Below, piece after piece: positions 1-8,405 of a DNA stretch of 35,993 nt. Where the stretch lies: NCBI GenBank assembly GCA_015657575.1, contig JACDQN010000084.1:1-35993 (forward strand), given 5' to 3'. The notes beneath the pieces were generated by a model that was given only the letters and a program-made list of their open reading frames with translations, was not told where the DNA came from and did not search any database. The stretch is from Sphingopyxis sp. (GTDB lineage Bacteria; Pseudomonadota; Alphaproteobacteria; Sphingomonadales; Sphingomonadaceae). Within the stretch, counting starts at the first letter, position 1, and each line of letters begins with the position of its first letter. The position numbers and the translations under genes are program-made.

Positions 1-331
1 CATCGACGAGGCGCGCGAACTGGGCCTGCCGGTCTTTGGCAAGGCCGCGGTTCCGGTCACCGCCCGTGGCCGCGTTGCCGAACATGGCTTCAATCAGCCG
101 ATCACCGTTGCGGGTATCGCAGTCGGCCCCGGCGACTGGGTTCTCGCGGATGGCAGCGGTGTCGTATTTCTGCCGGCGGCAGAGGCAGAGAGCATCGTCG
201 AAGTCGCTGAGGACATCTTCCGCCGCGAACAGGCGATGGCGCACGATATCGATGCGGGGGTTCCGATCGATCAGGTGATGGGCGCCAATTACGAAGACAT
301 GTTGAAGAAGGGCGATGGGAATGGCGGCTGA
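1..331 (+). CDS. RraA-family protein (5' end cut by window edge)
   Basis: The frame beginning at base 2 is open from the window edge to a TGA at 329-331, giving the C-terminal ~109 residues of an RraA/HMG-aldolase-fold protein. The segment ELGLPVFGKAA, followed later by VGPGDWVLADGSGVVFLP, matches the C-terminal half of the family, where GD.D/GS..G residues close the trimer active site. Family members bind a divalent metal and either regulate RNase E (RraA) or act as 4-hydroxy-2-oxoacid aldolases; the N-terminal R-D metal motif lies outside the window, so the activity cannot be judged. The stop overlaps the start of the next RraA gene by 17 bases, so the two are probably translationally coupled paralogues and may form a hetero-oligomer. 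Confidence 0.85.
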   Translation, partial: IDEARELGLPVFGKAAVPVTARGRVAEHGFNQPITVAGIAVGPGDWVLADGSGVVFLPAAEAESIVEVAEDIFRREQAMAHDIDAGVPIDQVMGANYEDMLKKGDGNGG

Positions 332-989
332 AGGGGATCTGGTATCGAGGCTGAATGCAGTCGGGGTCACCGCCCTGTCCGATGCGCTCGACAGGCTGGG
401 GATCGAGGGACAGGCGCTCGGCATCATGCCGGTCGTGCGGTCGATGCGGTTCGCGGGCCGCGCCTTCACGATCCGCATGCTCCCGGTCGGCCTCACCGGC
501 GGATCGGTCGGTGATTATATCGACGATGTCGAGCCGGGGCAGGTCGTTGTGATCGACAATGACGGGCGCCTCGATACGACTGTCTGGGGCGACATCCTGA
601 CCTTCGTCGCGCATAGCAAAGACATCGCCGCAACGGTTATCGACGGCGTTTGCCGCGACAGCGATCGCTGCGTCGAGCTTGGCTATCCCGTGTTTTCGAA
701 AGCGGTGACGATGCGGACCGGCAAGGATCGGGTGACCGCCGATGCCTATAACGTCCCGGTGCAGGTCGCGGGGGTCCGTGTCGCGCCCGGCGATTGGCTG
801 GTGGGCGACGCCGATGGCGTCCTTGCCATTCCAGAAGGCCGTGTGGGTGAGGTGATCGAGATTGCCGAAGCGATCGAGGCCGCCGAGCAGACGATCCGCG
901 ACGCGGTGGCGCGCGGCAGCCGCCTCGACGAGGCGCGCAAGGCTGCAAACTATCATGCGCTTCAGACGCGGGACGGCGCGAACAACTAG
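315..989 (+). CDS. RraA-family / 4-hydroxy-4-methyl-2-oxoglutarate aldolase-like protein
   Basis: This is a 224-residue protein (222 if the second ATG at 321 is used), a typical RraA-family length. Visible family hallmarks are WGDILTFVA, the GVCRD segment whose Arg-Asp pair binds pyruvate and the divalent metal in HMG/CHA aldolases, ELGYPVF, and GDWLVGDADGVLAIP near residue 160. Aldolase-type members cleave 4-hydroxy-4-methyl-2-oxoglutarate or 4-carboxy-4-hydroxy-2-oxoadipate to pyruvate plus a second 2-oxoacid or oxaloacetate. The presence of R-D and the catabolic neighbours favours an aldolase-like role over an RNase E inhibitor. It overlaps the upstream paralogue and is followed 60 bp later by an MFS transporter. 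The substrate is not identifiable. Confidence 0.87.
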   Translation: MGMAAEGDLVSRLNAVGVTALSDALDRLGIEGQALGIMPVVRSMRFAGRAFTIRMLPVGLTGGSVGDYIDDVEPGQVVVIDNDGRLDTTVWGDILTFVAHSKDIAATVIDGVCRDSDRCVELGYPVFSKAVTMRTGKDRVTADAYNVPVQVAGVRVAPGDWLVGDADGVLAIPEGRVGEVIEIAEAIEAAEQTIRDAVARGSRLDEARKAANYHALQTRDGANN

Positions 990-1049
990 ATACGCCGCCC
1001 GCAGCGCTTGCTGCCGGGAACAAGACGGCGGCCGTACGGGAGACTGGAA

Positions 1050-2384
1050 ATGCGCGACGAGGTAATGGAACAGGCGGCCGAGCGGGCGCCAAGCGTCGAG
1101 CGGTGGCGTGCCTGGGCCACCTTGATCCTTCTTGGGCTCCTTTACTTCATGTCGTTCGTCGACCGGTTCATCCTCGCGCTGCTGGTAGAGCCCCTGCGCG
1201 CCGATCTCGACATCAGCAACGTCCAACTGGGGCTGCTATTCGGGACAGCTTTCGCTATCTTCTACGGCGTCCTGGGCTTGCCTCTCGCAAGACTTGCCGA
1301 TCGGTATGATCGCCGCAAACTCATATTCGCAGGCGTCATCCTGTGGAGCCTTGCGACGATCGGATCGGGCTTTGCGGCCAGCTATGCCATGCTGATCCTG
1401 TTCCGCATCGGACTCGCGATCGGCGAGGCGGCGCTATCTCCGTCGGCCTATTCGATGATCGGCGACCTGTTCCCGCGGCATCTTCGGAACCGTGCGGCGA
1501 GCTTCTATTCGGCCTGCGGCATGCTGGGGTCGGGCGGCGCTTATATTCTGGGCGCAGCGCTCATCGCCTATCTGGACGTCCGCCTCGTCGATGGCATGCT
1601 TTGGGGACATCAAATCTGGCAGTTGGTTTTCTTTGCAGTGGGCATCCCGGCCCTGCTGATCGGGATCATCTTTTTCCTCGTCGCGCGCGAACCGGCGCGA
1701 ACCGAAGGCGATGGCGACAAGGTCCCGTCGATCGGCGAAGTATTCGCGCTCATCCGAGGTCGATTCAGCATCTATGGCTTCATGATCATCGGTGCCGGCA
1801 TGTGCCAGATACCGGGGTATGCGCTCGTCGCGTGGCTTCCGACCTATCTCGGCACGCGCTATGGTTATACTATCGAACAGGCCGGGTACCTGCTCGGTCC
1901 GGTCAAGCTTTTGACCGGCTTTCTGGGGTCGCTTTGCGTGCCGCTCGCTGCCGAATTTCTTGCGCGGCGTGGCGTTCGGGCGGCCATCGCGCTTTGCGGC
2001 GGCTTTGCAGCATTGACCGCTGCGGTTTCGATATCGGCTGCGTCGTTCATGCCTACGGCGGTGCCTTTCGTCCTGTTTACGGCCTTCGGCCTGTTCCTGT
2101 TGACGGGTACGACGGCGGCGGTGCTCGCGAGTTTCCAGTTGCTGGTGCCGGGACGCATGCGCGCGACCATGTCGGCGCTCTGCCTGATGAGCATCACGCT
2201 GCTCGGCCTTGGGATCGGGCCTACAACCCTGGGCGCTATGACAGGTTCGTCGCTCGCGGAGACCTATCCAGGCATCGGCATCGCTGCCGTCGCGCTCGTC
2301 GGAGCACTTCCCGGTGCGATCCTCCTGCTCCTGGCAGCGCGCTCCAGCCGCCGCGACTTTCCGCTCGCCGCCGCCGCAACCTGA
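1050..2384 (+). CDS. MFS transporter, Spinster-like
   Basis: This is a 444-residue integral membrane protein with about 12 hydrophobic segments. The ATG at 1050 is chosen because a GGGAG Shine-Dalgarno sits about 7 bases upstream; an upstream TTG at 1008 is also in frame but lacks one. The segment between TM2 and TM3, LARLADRYDRRKLIF, is the MFS signature G/A-x-x-x-D-R-x-x-R-R. The early FVDRFILALLVEPLRADL resembles Spinster-type and sphingomonad catabolic-island transporters. It follows two RraA genes on the same strand and probably imports the substrate of this cluster or exports an intermediate. Confidence 0.87.
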   Translation: MRDEVMEQAAERAPSVERWRAWATLILLGLLYFMSFVDRFILALLVEPLRADLDISNVQLGLLFGTAFAIFYGVLGLPLARLADRYDRRKLIFAGVILWSLATIGSGFAASYAMLILFRIGLAIGEAALSPSAYSMIGDLFPRHLRNRAASFYSACGMLGSGGAYILGAALIAYLDVRLVDGMLWGHQIWQLVFFAVGIPALLIGIIFFLVAREPARTEGDGDKVPSIGEVFALIRGRFSIYGFMIIGAGMCQIPGYALVAWLPTYLGTRYGYTIEQAGYLLGPVKLLTGFLGSLCVPLAAEFLARRGVRAAIALCGGFAALTAAVSISAASFMPTAVPFVLFTAFGLFLLTGTTAAVLASFQLLVPGRMRATMSALCLMSITLLGLGIGPTTLGAMTGSSLAETYPGIGIAAVALVGALPGAILLLLAARSSRRDFPLAAAAT

Positions 2385-2395
2385 CAGGCGGCGGA

Positions 2396-3292
2396 TCAAT
2401 CGTGGCGTGCATATTCGCCTGCGATCGCGAGAAAGTGCTGCGCCTGCGGTGATATCTCGCCGCCGGGCAAGGCGAGGGCGATCCGTGTTTCGATGGCCTT
2501 GTTCGCGGCGGTTATGTCGAGGAAGCGGCCGCGCCCCGGCCCTGCTCGCTGCACACTAGCGGGAAGAAGGGCGATACCCAGCCCGGCTTCCACCAGCGCG
2601 ATCAGCCCGTGGATCTGTGACGCTTCATGCGCGACGCGCGGGGTAAAACCTGCCGCTTCGCAGGCCGAACAGACGATCGCGCGCATATTGGGTACAGCCC
2701 CCAGATCATAAAGGATGAACTGTTGGTCGCGCAGTGCTTCGAGCCGTACGGCGGTTTCGTTGGCGAGCTCATGATCGGCCGAAACCATCAGCATCATGGG
2801 TTCGGCGATGCTGTGAACGATTTGCGCCTCGGTTCGATAGAGGATCGGCGCGCGCACCAGGCCGATATCGATTTCGCGTCTGTCGATCCGTTGCAGCGCC
2901 TGCTGCGATGTCATTTCCATCACATTGAGATCAACGTCGGGGTAGCGGGACCGAAATTCGCGAAGCAGTTCGGGCAGCAAACCATAGCTCGCCGATCCCA
3001 CGAAGCCGATCCGCAGATGCCCGCGCTGGCCCTGTTTGATATCGCCCGCCAGCCGCTTGAGATCGGCGGCGCGCGCGATGATCTCGCTCGCCGGAAGGAC
3101 GAGAGCGCGACCCGCTTCGGTCAGTTCGGCGCCGCGCGCGTGGCGATCGAACAGGCGCAAATCCAGTGCCTCTTCAAGCCGGCGGATCGAAACGGTCAGC
3201 GGCGGCTGGGCGATGGATAGTTCGCGCGACGCGCTCACAAAACTTCCTGTTCGCGCGATCGTGACGAACTGACGCAATTGCCTGAGGTCCAT
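2396..3292 (-). CDS. LysR-family transcriptional regulator
   Basis: This is a 298-residue LTTR, a normal length. The start at 3292 (MDLRQLRQFVTIA) is preceded by AAAAAGGAG about 7 bases away; longer in-frame starts would extend into the intergenic operator. Residues 1-60 form the winged helix (SFVSASRELSIAQPPLTVSIRRLEE), followed by the co-inducer domain beginning near GHLRIGFVGSASYGLLPELL. It is divergent from the MaoC-CoA-transferase genes and convergent with the MFS gene. A perfect inverted repeat containing a T-N11-A core lies between it and the MaoC start, as expected for an LTTR that represses itself and activates its divergent target. The ligand is probably a substrate or CoA intermediate of the island (inference). 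Confidence 0.93.
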   Translation of the reverse strand: MDLRQLRQFVTIARTGSFVSASRELSIAQPPLTVSIRRLEEALDLRLFDRHARGAELTEAGRALVLPASEIIARAADLKRLAGDIKQGQRGHLRIGFVGSASYGLLPELLREFRSRYPDVDLNVMEMTSQQALQRIDRREIDIGLVRAPILYRTEAQIVHSIAEPMMLMVSADHELANETAVRLEALRDQQFILYDLGAVPNMRAIVCSACEAAGFTPRVAHEASQIHGLIALVEAGLGIALLPASVQRAGPGRGRFLDITAANKAIETRIALALPGGEISPQAQHFLAIAGEYARHD

Positions 3293-3340
3293 GACATGCT
3301 CCTTTTTACCGGACATATCTTTTTCGTATGGCCGGGCAAT

Positions 3341-3357
3341 ATCTGAATATTTCAGAT
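3341..3357. promoter_or_regulatory. LysR-type operator candidate (inverted repeat)
   Basis: ATCTGAA-TAT-TTCAGAT is a perfect 7-bp-arm palindrome with a 3-bp spacer. It contains a T-N11-A core and sits between the divergent LysR gene (start 3292) and the MaoC-like gene (start 3409). Position and symmetry fit an LTTR recognition site. A single TTCAGAT half-site recurs at 8348-8354 upstream of the acyl-CoA dehydrogenase genes. Confidence 0.6.
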
Positions 3358-3408
3358 GAAAGCTGCGCGCGCCTATCATCCTTGGAATTGCAAACCGGGA
3401 GAGCAACT

Positions 3409-3874
3409 ATGGGCGACGCTGACGTCAAGCAAATGGGGCAGGGTCCATATTGGCAGGAGCTTGTCGTCGGCGACCGTTTCAGGACGTTTCGCCGGACCGT
3501 CACCGAAACCGACCTCGTCAATTTCATATCCTGCACCGGGATGCTCGAGGTTTTGTCATCGATGAAGCCTATGAAGGGAGGCCGTCGATGGACGGATCGT
3601 CCCGGCGGCTCTGACCTACGGACTCATTGAGGGGATGCAGATGCAAACGCTCGTACAAGGTACGGGCTTGGCACTGCTCGAAGTCGCGATGACGGCTCAT
3701 GCGCCCGTTTTCGTGGGCGACAGCATATCGGCGATCGTCGAGATCGAGGCGGTGCGCCCGACATCGCGGAGCGGGCGCGCGGTGGTTCGTTCGCGCATCA
3801 AGGTCTCCAACCAAGCGGGCGTATTGGTGCTGAGCTACGTCGTCAGCCGCCTGATTGCCGGTCGCCCCGAATGA
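3409..3874 (+). CDS. MaoC-like dehydratase, frame broken by two apparent 1-nt deletions
   Basis: The protein begins at ATG 3409 behind GGGAGAG and reads PYWQELVVGDRFRTF then TETDLVNFISCTGML, typical of the hotdog-fold MaoC/R-hydratase family. The frame then fails. The continuation FVIDEAYEGRPSM lies one frame back from about 3552, and IVPAALTYGLIEGMQMQ one frame further back from about 3596, running to TGA at 3872-3874. Restoring one T in the TTTT run at 3551-3554 and one C near 3593 gives a continuous ~155-residue protein. MaoC proteins hydrate 2-enoyl-CoAs. The stop overlaps the start of the CoA-transferase as ATGA, showing coupled translation in the intact form. It is either a sequencing artefact or a very young pseudogene; the artefact is favoured. 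Confidence 0.75.
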
Positions 3875-5088
3875 ATGTGGCAGCGGGCGGAGAGCCAGAA
3901 GCCGGAGGACCGCTGGCCGGGGTCCGGATCATCGATCTGACGAATGTGGTGATGGGGCCGTTCGCGTCGCATATTCTTGCCGACATGGGAGCCGACGTCA
4001 TCAAGATCGAGGCGCCGGAGGGAGACATATTGCGGGCCTACCACCCAGCACGAAACCCCGGCATGTCGGGCATGTTCCTTCATCTCAATCGAAACAAGCG
4101 CTCGGTCCAGCTGAACCTCAAACGCCCCGACGCGCGCGATGCACTTGACCGGCTGATTGCGGGGGCGGATGTCTTTCTGCATGCTTTGCGCCCGCAGGCG
4201 ATCGAGCGGCTGGGCTATGATTATGAGCGCGTCCGGTCGCTGCGTGAGGACATCGTTTATTGCGGTGCCTATGGCTTCGGCAGCGGGGGCCGGTACGCGG
4301 GCAAGGCGGCGTATGACGACATGATTCAGGCAGGGTCGGGGCTCGCCGCCCTGCAACGCGCGATGCATGGCGCGCCGGGATATTTGCCGACCGTGATCTG
4401 TGACAAGGCAGCGGGGCAGGCGATCGCCAACGCCGTTCTGGCGGCGCTTTTCCACCGCGCGCGTAGCGGGGGCGGGCAGGCGGTCGAGGTGCCGATGTAT
4501 GAGACGATGGTCGAATTCAACATGATCGAACATATGGGCGGCGCCGCTTTCGAGCCCGCGCTTGCGCCGATGGGCTTCGCCCGTGTTTTGAGCGCCAACC
4601 GCAAGCCTTATCGCACAAAGGACGGCTTTGTCTGTATCCTGCCCTACACCGACCGGAACTGGCGGGATTTCCTGCTCCACATCGGGCGCCGTGATCTTGC
4701 CGACGATCCCGCGACATCGACGGTCGATCGCCGCACCGCGATCATCGACCAGCTTTACGGCATTATCGCCGATGCGGCGCTGCGGCACACGACGGCCGAA
4801 TGGATCGAGATTTGCGATCGGATGTCCATTGCGTGCATGCCGATGTTCAACCTCGACGATCTCGTCGACAATCCTCATCTGAACGATGTGGAATTTTTCA
4901 GAATGGAAGATCATCCGAGCGAAGGGGCCTACCGATCGATCCGCGCGCCCACCAGGTTCGGCAAGACACCCTATACGCTGCGCCATCACGCCCCCCGGCT
5001 TGGCGAGCATAATGCCGAATTGCTGAGCGAGGCGGGTTTGACCGAGGCGGAGATCGCCGCGCTGAACGACGTCGATCACTCCGCATGA
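3871..5088 (+). CDS. CaiB/BaiF-family (class III) CoA-transferase
   Basis: This is a 405-residue protein. The N-terminus has LAGVRIIDLTNVVMGP and ADMGADVIKIEAPEGD, the family signature around the CoA site. HLNRNKRSVQLNLK follows, and AAYDDMIQAGSGL near residues 146-158 contains the Asp expected to form the acyl-aspartyl/CoA thioester intermediate. Class III enzymes move CoA between carboxylates, so this one could activate the substrate or recycle CoA from a product acid. The start ATG overlaps the MaoC stop by 4 bases, so the two form one transcription unit divergent from LysR. The gene converges on the P450 gene with only 8 bp between stops. Confidence 0.92.
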   Translation: MNVAAGGEPEAGGPLAGVRIIDLTNVVMGPFASHILADMGADVIKIEAPEGDILRAYHPARNPGMSGMFLHLNRNKRSVQLNLKRPDARDALDRLIAGADVFLHALRPQAIERLGYDYERVRSLREDIVYCGAYGFGSGGRYAGKAAYDDMIQAGSGLAALQRAMHGAPGYLPTVICDKAAGQAIANAVLAALFHRARSGGGQAVEVPMYETMVEFNMIEHMGGAAFEPALAPMGFARVLSANRKPYRTKDGFVCILPYTDRNWRDFLLHIGRRDLADDPATSTVDRRTAIIDQLYGIIADAALRHTTAEWIEICDRMSIACMPMFNLDDLVDNPHLNDVEFFRMEDHPSEGAYRSIRAPTRFGKTPYTLRHHAPRLGEHNAELLSEAGLTEAEIAALNDVDHSA

Positions 5089-5096
5089 TGCAGCCG

Positions 5097-6293
5097 TCAG
5101 GTAAAGCGCATCGGAAGGTGGTCGATCCCGTAAAGGCTGCGATTATTGCCTAGCCGCGGTTCGCCCGCTTCGATGGTCTCGACGCGGTCGAGCAAGGCTT
5201 CGAGCATCACTTCCATCTCCAGACGAGCGAGATGCATGCCCGCGCACATATGCGGGCCGGTTCCCCAGCCAAGCTGACAAACGGGGTTGCGGGTCACGTC
5301 GAAGCGGTCTGGATCGGCATATCGGCGTTCGTCGCGGTTCGCCGATCCATAGAGCAGCATGACGCGCGTCCCGGCAGGAACCTGGACGTCGCCAACGTCA
5401 TAGTCACTGGCGGCAACGCGCGAGAACCAGCGCACGACGGCGCTATGCCGAACCCCCTCGAGCACGGCGCTCGGCACGAGCGACGGATCGGCCTTCAAGG
5501 CGGCCCATTGGTCGGGGTTGCTCGCCAGATTGTACAGAAGGTTGCCCTTGGCATAAATGGTGGTGTCCAGGCTGGGCAGGACAAGGCCGCTGATCGCGGC
5601 ATGCGCTTCGGGCTTTTCCAGCTTGCCGGCATCGACCGCATCGAACAGCGATGCGGCCCATGAACCCGGCCGCAGATGGGCGCGATCGACGGACTGGAAA
5701 TAGGCCTTCACCGACAATGTGGTTTCCAGATCGGCCGCGAGCTCGGGGTCATCCGTATCGATCGTGGTGTAGGGGCCAGCGGAATTGAACGACGCCGACG
5801 CCCAACGCAGCATTTGCTGCCGATCCTCTTCTGGCAGGCCGACGAGATAGGACACAGCCTGAAGCGGCAAATGCTGTGCAACCGTCGTCACGGCGTCGAA
5901 TGTTTCGCCGCCGACCAGTTCATCGATCCGGGTCGCGATCATCGCCTTCAGCATATCGCGCCGTTCTTTCAGAGCAGCCGGCATCAGTGGCTTTGAGAGT
6001 ACGCTGCGCAGCCGCCGATGGCGCGCGCCGTCCGAGCGGATCGTGGGCGGGTTGGGTATCGGAGCGTTGGCGATCGCATTGAAGCCGACACCTTCGCCCG
6101 AAATCAGGATTTCGGGATTGCGGAGCGCCGCCTGCACATCCTTGAAGCGCCCGATGGCGACGACGTCGGGGATATCGAGCTGCACGGCGGCGCCGAGTTC
6201 GCGGATCGCATGATAATGCGGGAAGGGGTCGTTCAGCGCGTCGTCCTGAAACAGATCGACCGAATAGCGGGGCCAAGTGCCGGTTGTGAGCAT
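5097..6293 (-). CDS. Cytochrome P450
   Basis: This is a 398-residue soluble class I bacterial P450. The I-helix oxygen-activation region is LVLPSLDTTIYAKGNLL, the K-helix ExxR is EGVR, and the haem loop is GWGTGPHMCAG with the thiolate Cys at about residue 350. The usual Phe that opens the haem loop is replaced by Trp. Such enzymes hydroxylate hydrophobic substrates with electrons from a 2Fe-2S ferredoxin and an FAD reductase. A ferredoxin gene lies at 10721 in the same island, but no reductase is present. The gene lies 15 bp downstream of an RraA-family gene on the same strand and probably shares its transcript. Confidence 0.94.
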   Translation of the reverse strand: MLTTGTWPRYSVDLFQDDALNDPFPHYHAIRELGAAVQLDIPDVVAIGRFKDVQAALRNPEILISGEGVGFNAIANAPIPNPPTIRSDGARHRRLRSVLSKPLMPAALKERRDMLKAMIATRIDELVGGETFDAVTTVAQHLPLQAVSYLVGLPEEDRQQMLRWASASFNSAGPYTTIDTDDPELAADLETTLSVKAYFQSVDRAHLRPGSWAASLFDAVDAGKLEKPEAHAAISGLVLPSLDTTIYAKGNLLYNLASNPDQWAALKADPSLVPSAVLEGVRHSAVVRWFSRVAASDYDVGDVQVPAGTRVMLLYGSANRDERRYADPDRFDVTRNPVCQLGWGTGPHMCAGMHLARLEMEVMLEALLDRVETIEAGEPRLGNNRSLYGIDHLPMRFT

Positions 6294-6308
6294 CGTCGGC
6301 GCCGCCCG

Positions 6309-6923
6309 TCAGAGATTATAGACGTCGAGCGTAAGCTCGCCGGCCCGGACGCGGTCGAGGATCTGCGCTTCCTTGGCATCGCGCTCAAAGGCGGCGGCAA
6401 TGAATGCCGGCGCGACATCGGGGTTGAGTATCATCACGCCATCGGCATCGCCGACAACGATATCGCCGCGTCGCACGGTGATTGCACCAATGCGGACAGG
6501 CTCGCCGACCGCGCCGTCGAGGTCGGCATTCTTGCCCGTACCCTGAATGCAGATACGGCCCGAAAAGGTGGGAAGACCAAGCTCGACCAACGCCAGCTTG
6601 TCGCGGACGCCGCCGGTGATGACAAGGCCGGCGACGCCGCGTGCAATGCCCGCGGTCGCCATGATTTCTCCCCAATAGCCATAGTCGTCGCCAGGACCGC
6701 AATCGACGACAAGGACATCGCCGGCGGCTGCGTCGGCCAGTGCGCGGTGGATGAAGAGATTGTCGCCGGGAGGGCAGCGAACGGGCAAGGCGCGCCCGAA
6801 AACATGCATGCTGTCGGCCACGGGCTTGATGTGCGATGGCAGGGCGCCGATCCGCCCGGCCGCCTCGTGAAGGCTCGCGCTGGCGGGCTTGGGGCCGTCG
6901 AACCGTATATCGTCTGTCACCAA
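6309..6923 (-). CDS. RraA-family aldolase-like protein
   Basis: This is the third RraA-family gene of the island, 204 residues. The motifs are YGYWGEIMATAGIARG, VITGGVRDKLALVELGLPTF with the Arg-Asp metal and pyruvate pair, and GDIVVGDADGVMILN. The family covers RNase E inhibitors and 4-hydroxy-2-oxoacid aldolases. The intact R-D motif and the company of a P450 favour an enzymatic, probably lyase, role, though the substrate is unknown. It lies upstream of the P450 with a 15-bp gap and about 100 bp downstream of an MFS gene, all on the minus strand. Confidence 0.88.
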   Translation of the reverse strand: MVTDDIRFDGPKPASASLHEAAGRIGALPSHIKPVADSMHVFGRALPVRCPPGDNLFIHRALADAAAGDVLVVDCGPGDDYGYWGEIMATAGIARGVAGLVITGGVRDKLALVELGLPTFSGRICIQGTGKNADLDGAVGEPVRIGAITVRRGDIVVGDADGVMILNPDVAPAFIAAAFERDAKEAQILDRVRAGELTLDVYNL

Positions 6924-7026
6924 TATCTCTCCCGTGAAGTCCTATTATCTGTTATTAAATTTCCCAGTAGGTCGATTTAGTAGAGCAAATGATCGCGGCG
7001 GTAAAGAGGCTCGCGACCTGAAATTG

Positions 7027-8265
7027 TCATGGGTCCACCCGCCCTTCATCGCGGGTCGGCATAGGGGCCGCGAAGCGCAGGAGTAGTGCCGTGGCCAGCA
7101 GCCAAGCTGCGGCGATCAGTGCCGCGGCCTTCAGCGATATCAGGTCTGCAGCGAGACCCAATATATAGGCGCCGGCCGCCATGCCGCCGAACGTGACAGC
7201 CTGATAGATCGAGAGGCAGCGCCCGAGAATGGCATCGGGCGATCGCAGCTGCATGGCGATGTTCAGGGTCGTGAGCGCCGCCACCCAGCCGGTCCCGGCC
7301 ACCGCGGCGGCGGCGAGAATGACGGCGGGATGTCCGGCATAGGCGAGCATCCCCATCGCCGCAGCATAGCTGACGCAAGACGCAGCCAGAATCTTTTCGG
7401 TGCCAAGACGCCGCCGCACGTCACCGATGCAGATCGCGCAGAGAATAGAGCCGACCCCGAAGGCGCCAAGACCGAACCCAAACATCAATTCGCTCCCGAA
7501 ACTTTGATCGCGCACCAGCGAGGGGAGCAGCGCGTGAAAGCTGATCGCGCCGAAACCGAAGGTGAAGCCGCGAAGCATGATGCGGCGAACCGGACTGGAG
7601 CCGGCGCAAAAGACCAGACCCTCCCGCACCGCCGCGAGGATGGGCTTGCGCTCGGGCCTGACATAATCGGGCCGCCAGCGGAGCAGAACGACGATCAGCG
7701 CAATATAGCTTGCCGAGTTGAACGCAAAGGCAGCCGCCGGCCCCTGAAGCGAGAGCATGAGCCCGCCGAGCGCCGGACCGACGCTGCGTCCCAGGTTGAA
7801 CGCAATCGTGTTGAGGGTGATGGCTTGCGGAAGATGCTGCCGGTCGACCTGCACCCGAACCGACGCCTGCCAGGCGGGGGCATTGAGCGCGAAGCCGCAA
7901 CCGATCGCAATCGTGAAGCTGAGAAGCAGGTAAGGCCCGATGGCGCCGAACAGGGTGAAAAGGGTCAAAGCGGTGGAGGCAATCAGCATCGTAATCTGCG
8001 CGGCGAGCATCACGCCGCGCCGGTCATAATGATCGGCGATGACGCCCGCGAATATCCCCAGCACCAGCACCGGGATCGTGACGCTGGCCTGGACCAGTGC
8101 CACAAGGTGATGCGACGGCGTGAGTTCGGTCATAAGCCAGGCGGCACCCACCGACTGGACCATCGCGCCGATCGTCGAGGCCAAATTGGCAAGCCAGATC
8201 GCCCGAAAGACCGGGAAGCCGAAGGGAGCCAACGAGCCGGGCCAGGGTTTGGGGGAGGGCGCCAC
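7027..8265 (-). CDS. MFS transporter (MFS_3 / EntS-like)
   Basis: This is a 412-residue membrane protein of the DHA3-like family. The N-terminus reads FGFPVFRAIWLANLASTIG, with FAGVIADHYDRRGVML as the loop 2-3 signature, followed by repeated hydrophobic segments amounting to about 12 helices. The start is a GTG at 8265, since an in-frame TAA lies four codons upstream; no strong ribosome site is visible, so a slightly later start remains possible. It is divergent from the acyl-CoA dehydrogenase genes and heads a minus-strand run with the RraA and P450 genes. Export of a toxic intermediate or uptake of substrate are both plausible. Confidence 0.85.
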   Translation of the reverse strand: MAPSPKPWPGSLAPFGFPVFRAIWLANLASTIGAMVQSVGAAWLMTELTPSHHLVALVQASVTIPVLVLGIFAGVIADHYDRRGVMLAAQITMLIASTALTLFTLFGAIGPYLLLSFTIAIGCGFALNAPAWQASVRVQVDRQHLPQAITLNTIAFNLGRSVGPALGGLMLSLQGPAAAFAFNSASYIALIVVLLRWRPDYVRPERKPILAAVREGLVFCAGSSPVRRIMLRGFTFGFGAISFHALLPSLVRDQSFGSELMFGFGLGAFGVGSILCAICIGDVRRRLGTEKILAASCVSYAAAMGMLAYAGHPAVILAAAAVAGTGWVAALTTLNIAMQLRSPDAILGRCLSIYQAVTFGGMAAGAYILGLAADLISLKAAALIAAAWLLATALLLRFAAPMPTRDEGRVDP

Positions 8266-8357
8266 ACGCTTTCGTTACACAGGCTCCATGGTGGGTAGCA
8301 AGCTGTATTGACCGAGTGAACAATTTTGTGGCTACGGCCAACTTATATTCAGATCGA

Positions 8358-8381
8358 AATACTATGATTGAATATAGTATT
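8358..8381. promoter_or_regulatory. Palindromic operator candidate in the MFS / acyl-CoA dehydrogenase divergent region
   Basis: AATACTAT (8358-8365) and ATAGTATT (8374-8381) are perfect 8-bp inverted arms around 8 bases, in an AT-rich divergent spacer. A second, interleaved pair TATATTC/GAATATA (8344-8350 and 8370-8376) and a TTCAGAT half-site (8348-8354), matching the LysR palindrome at 3341, lie in the same stretch. This suggests a regulated divergent promoter; which regulator binds cannot be read from sequence. Confidence 0.45.
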
Positions 8382-8405
8382 AGATGAATATGGGTCAGGA
8401 GGCGC

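Noticed and set aside
102-1226. A 374-codon minus-strand frame over the RraA genes
   Set aside because: It is a shadow of two well-supported RraA genes; the translation is Arg/His/Asp-rich with no motif.
3835-5079. A 414-codon minus-strand frame
   Set aside because: It is antisense to the CoA-transferase, which has all family signatures.
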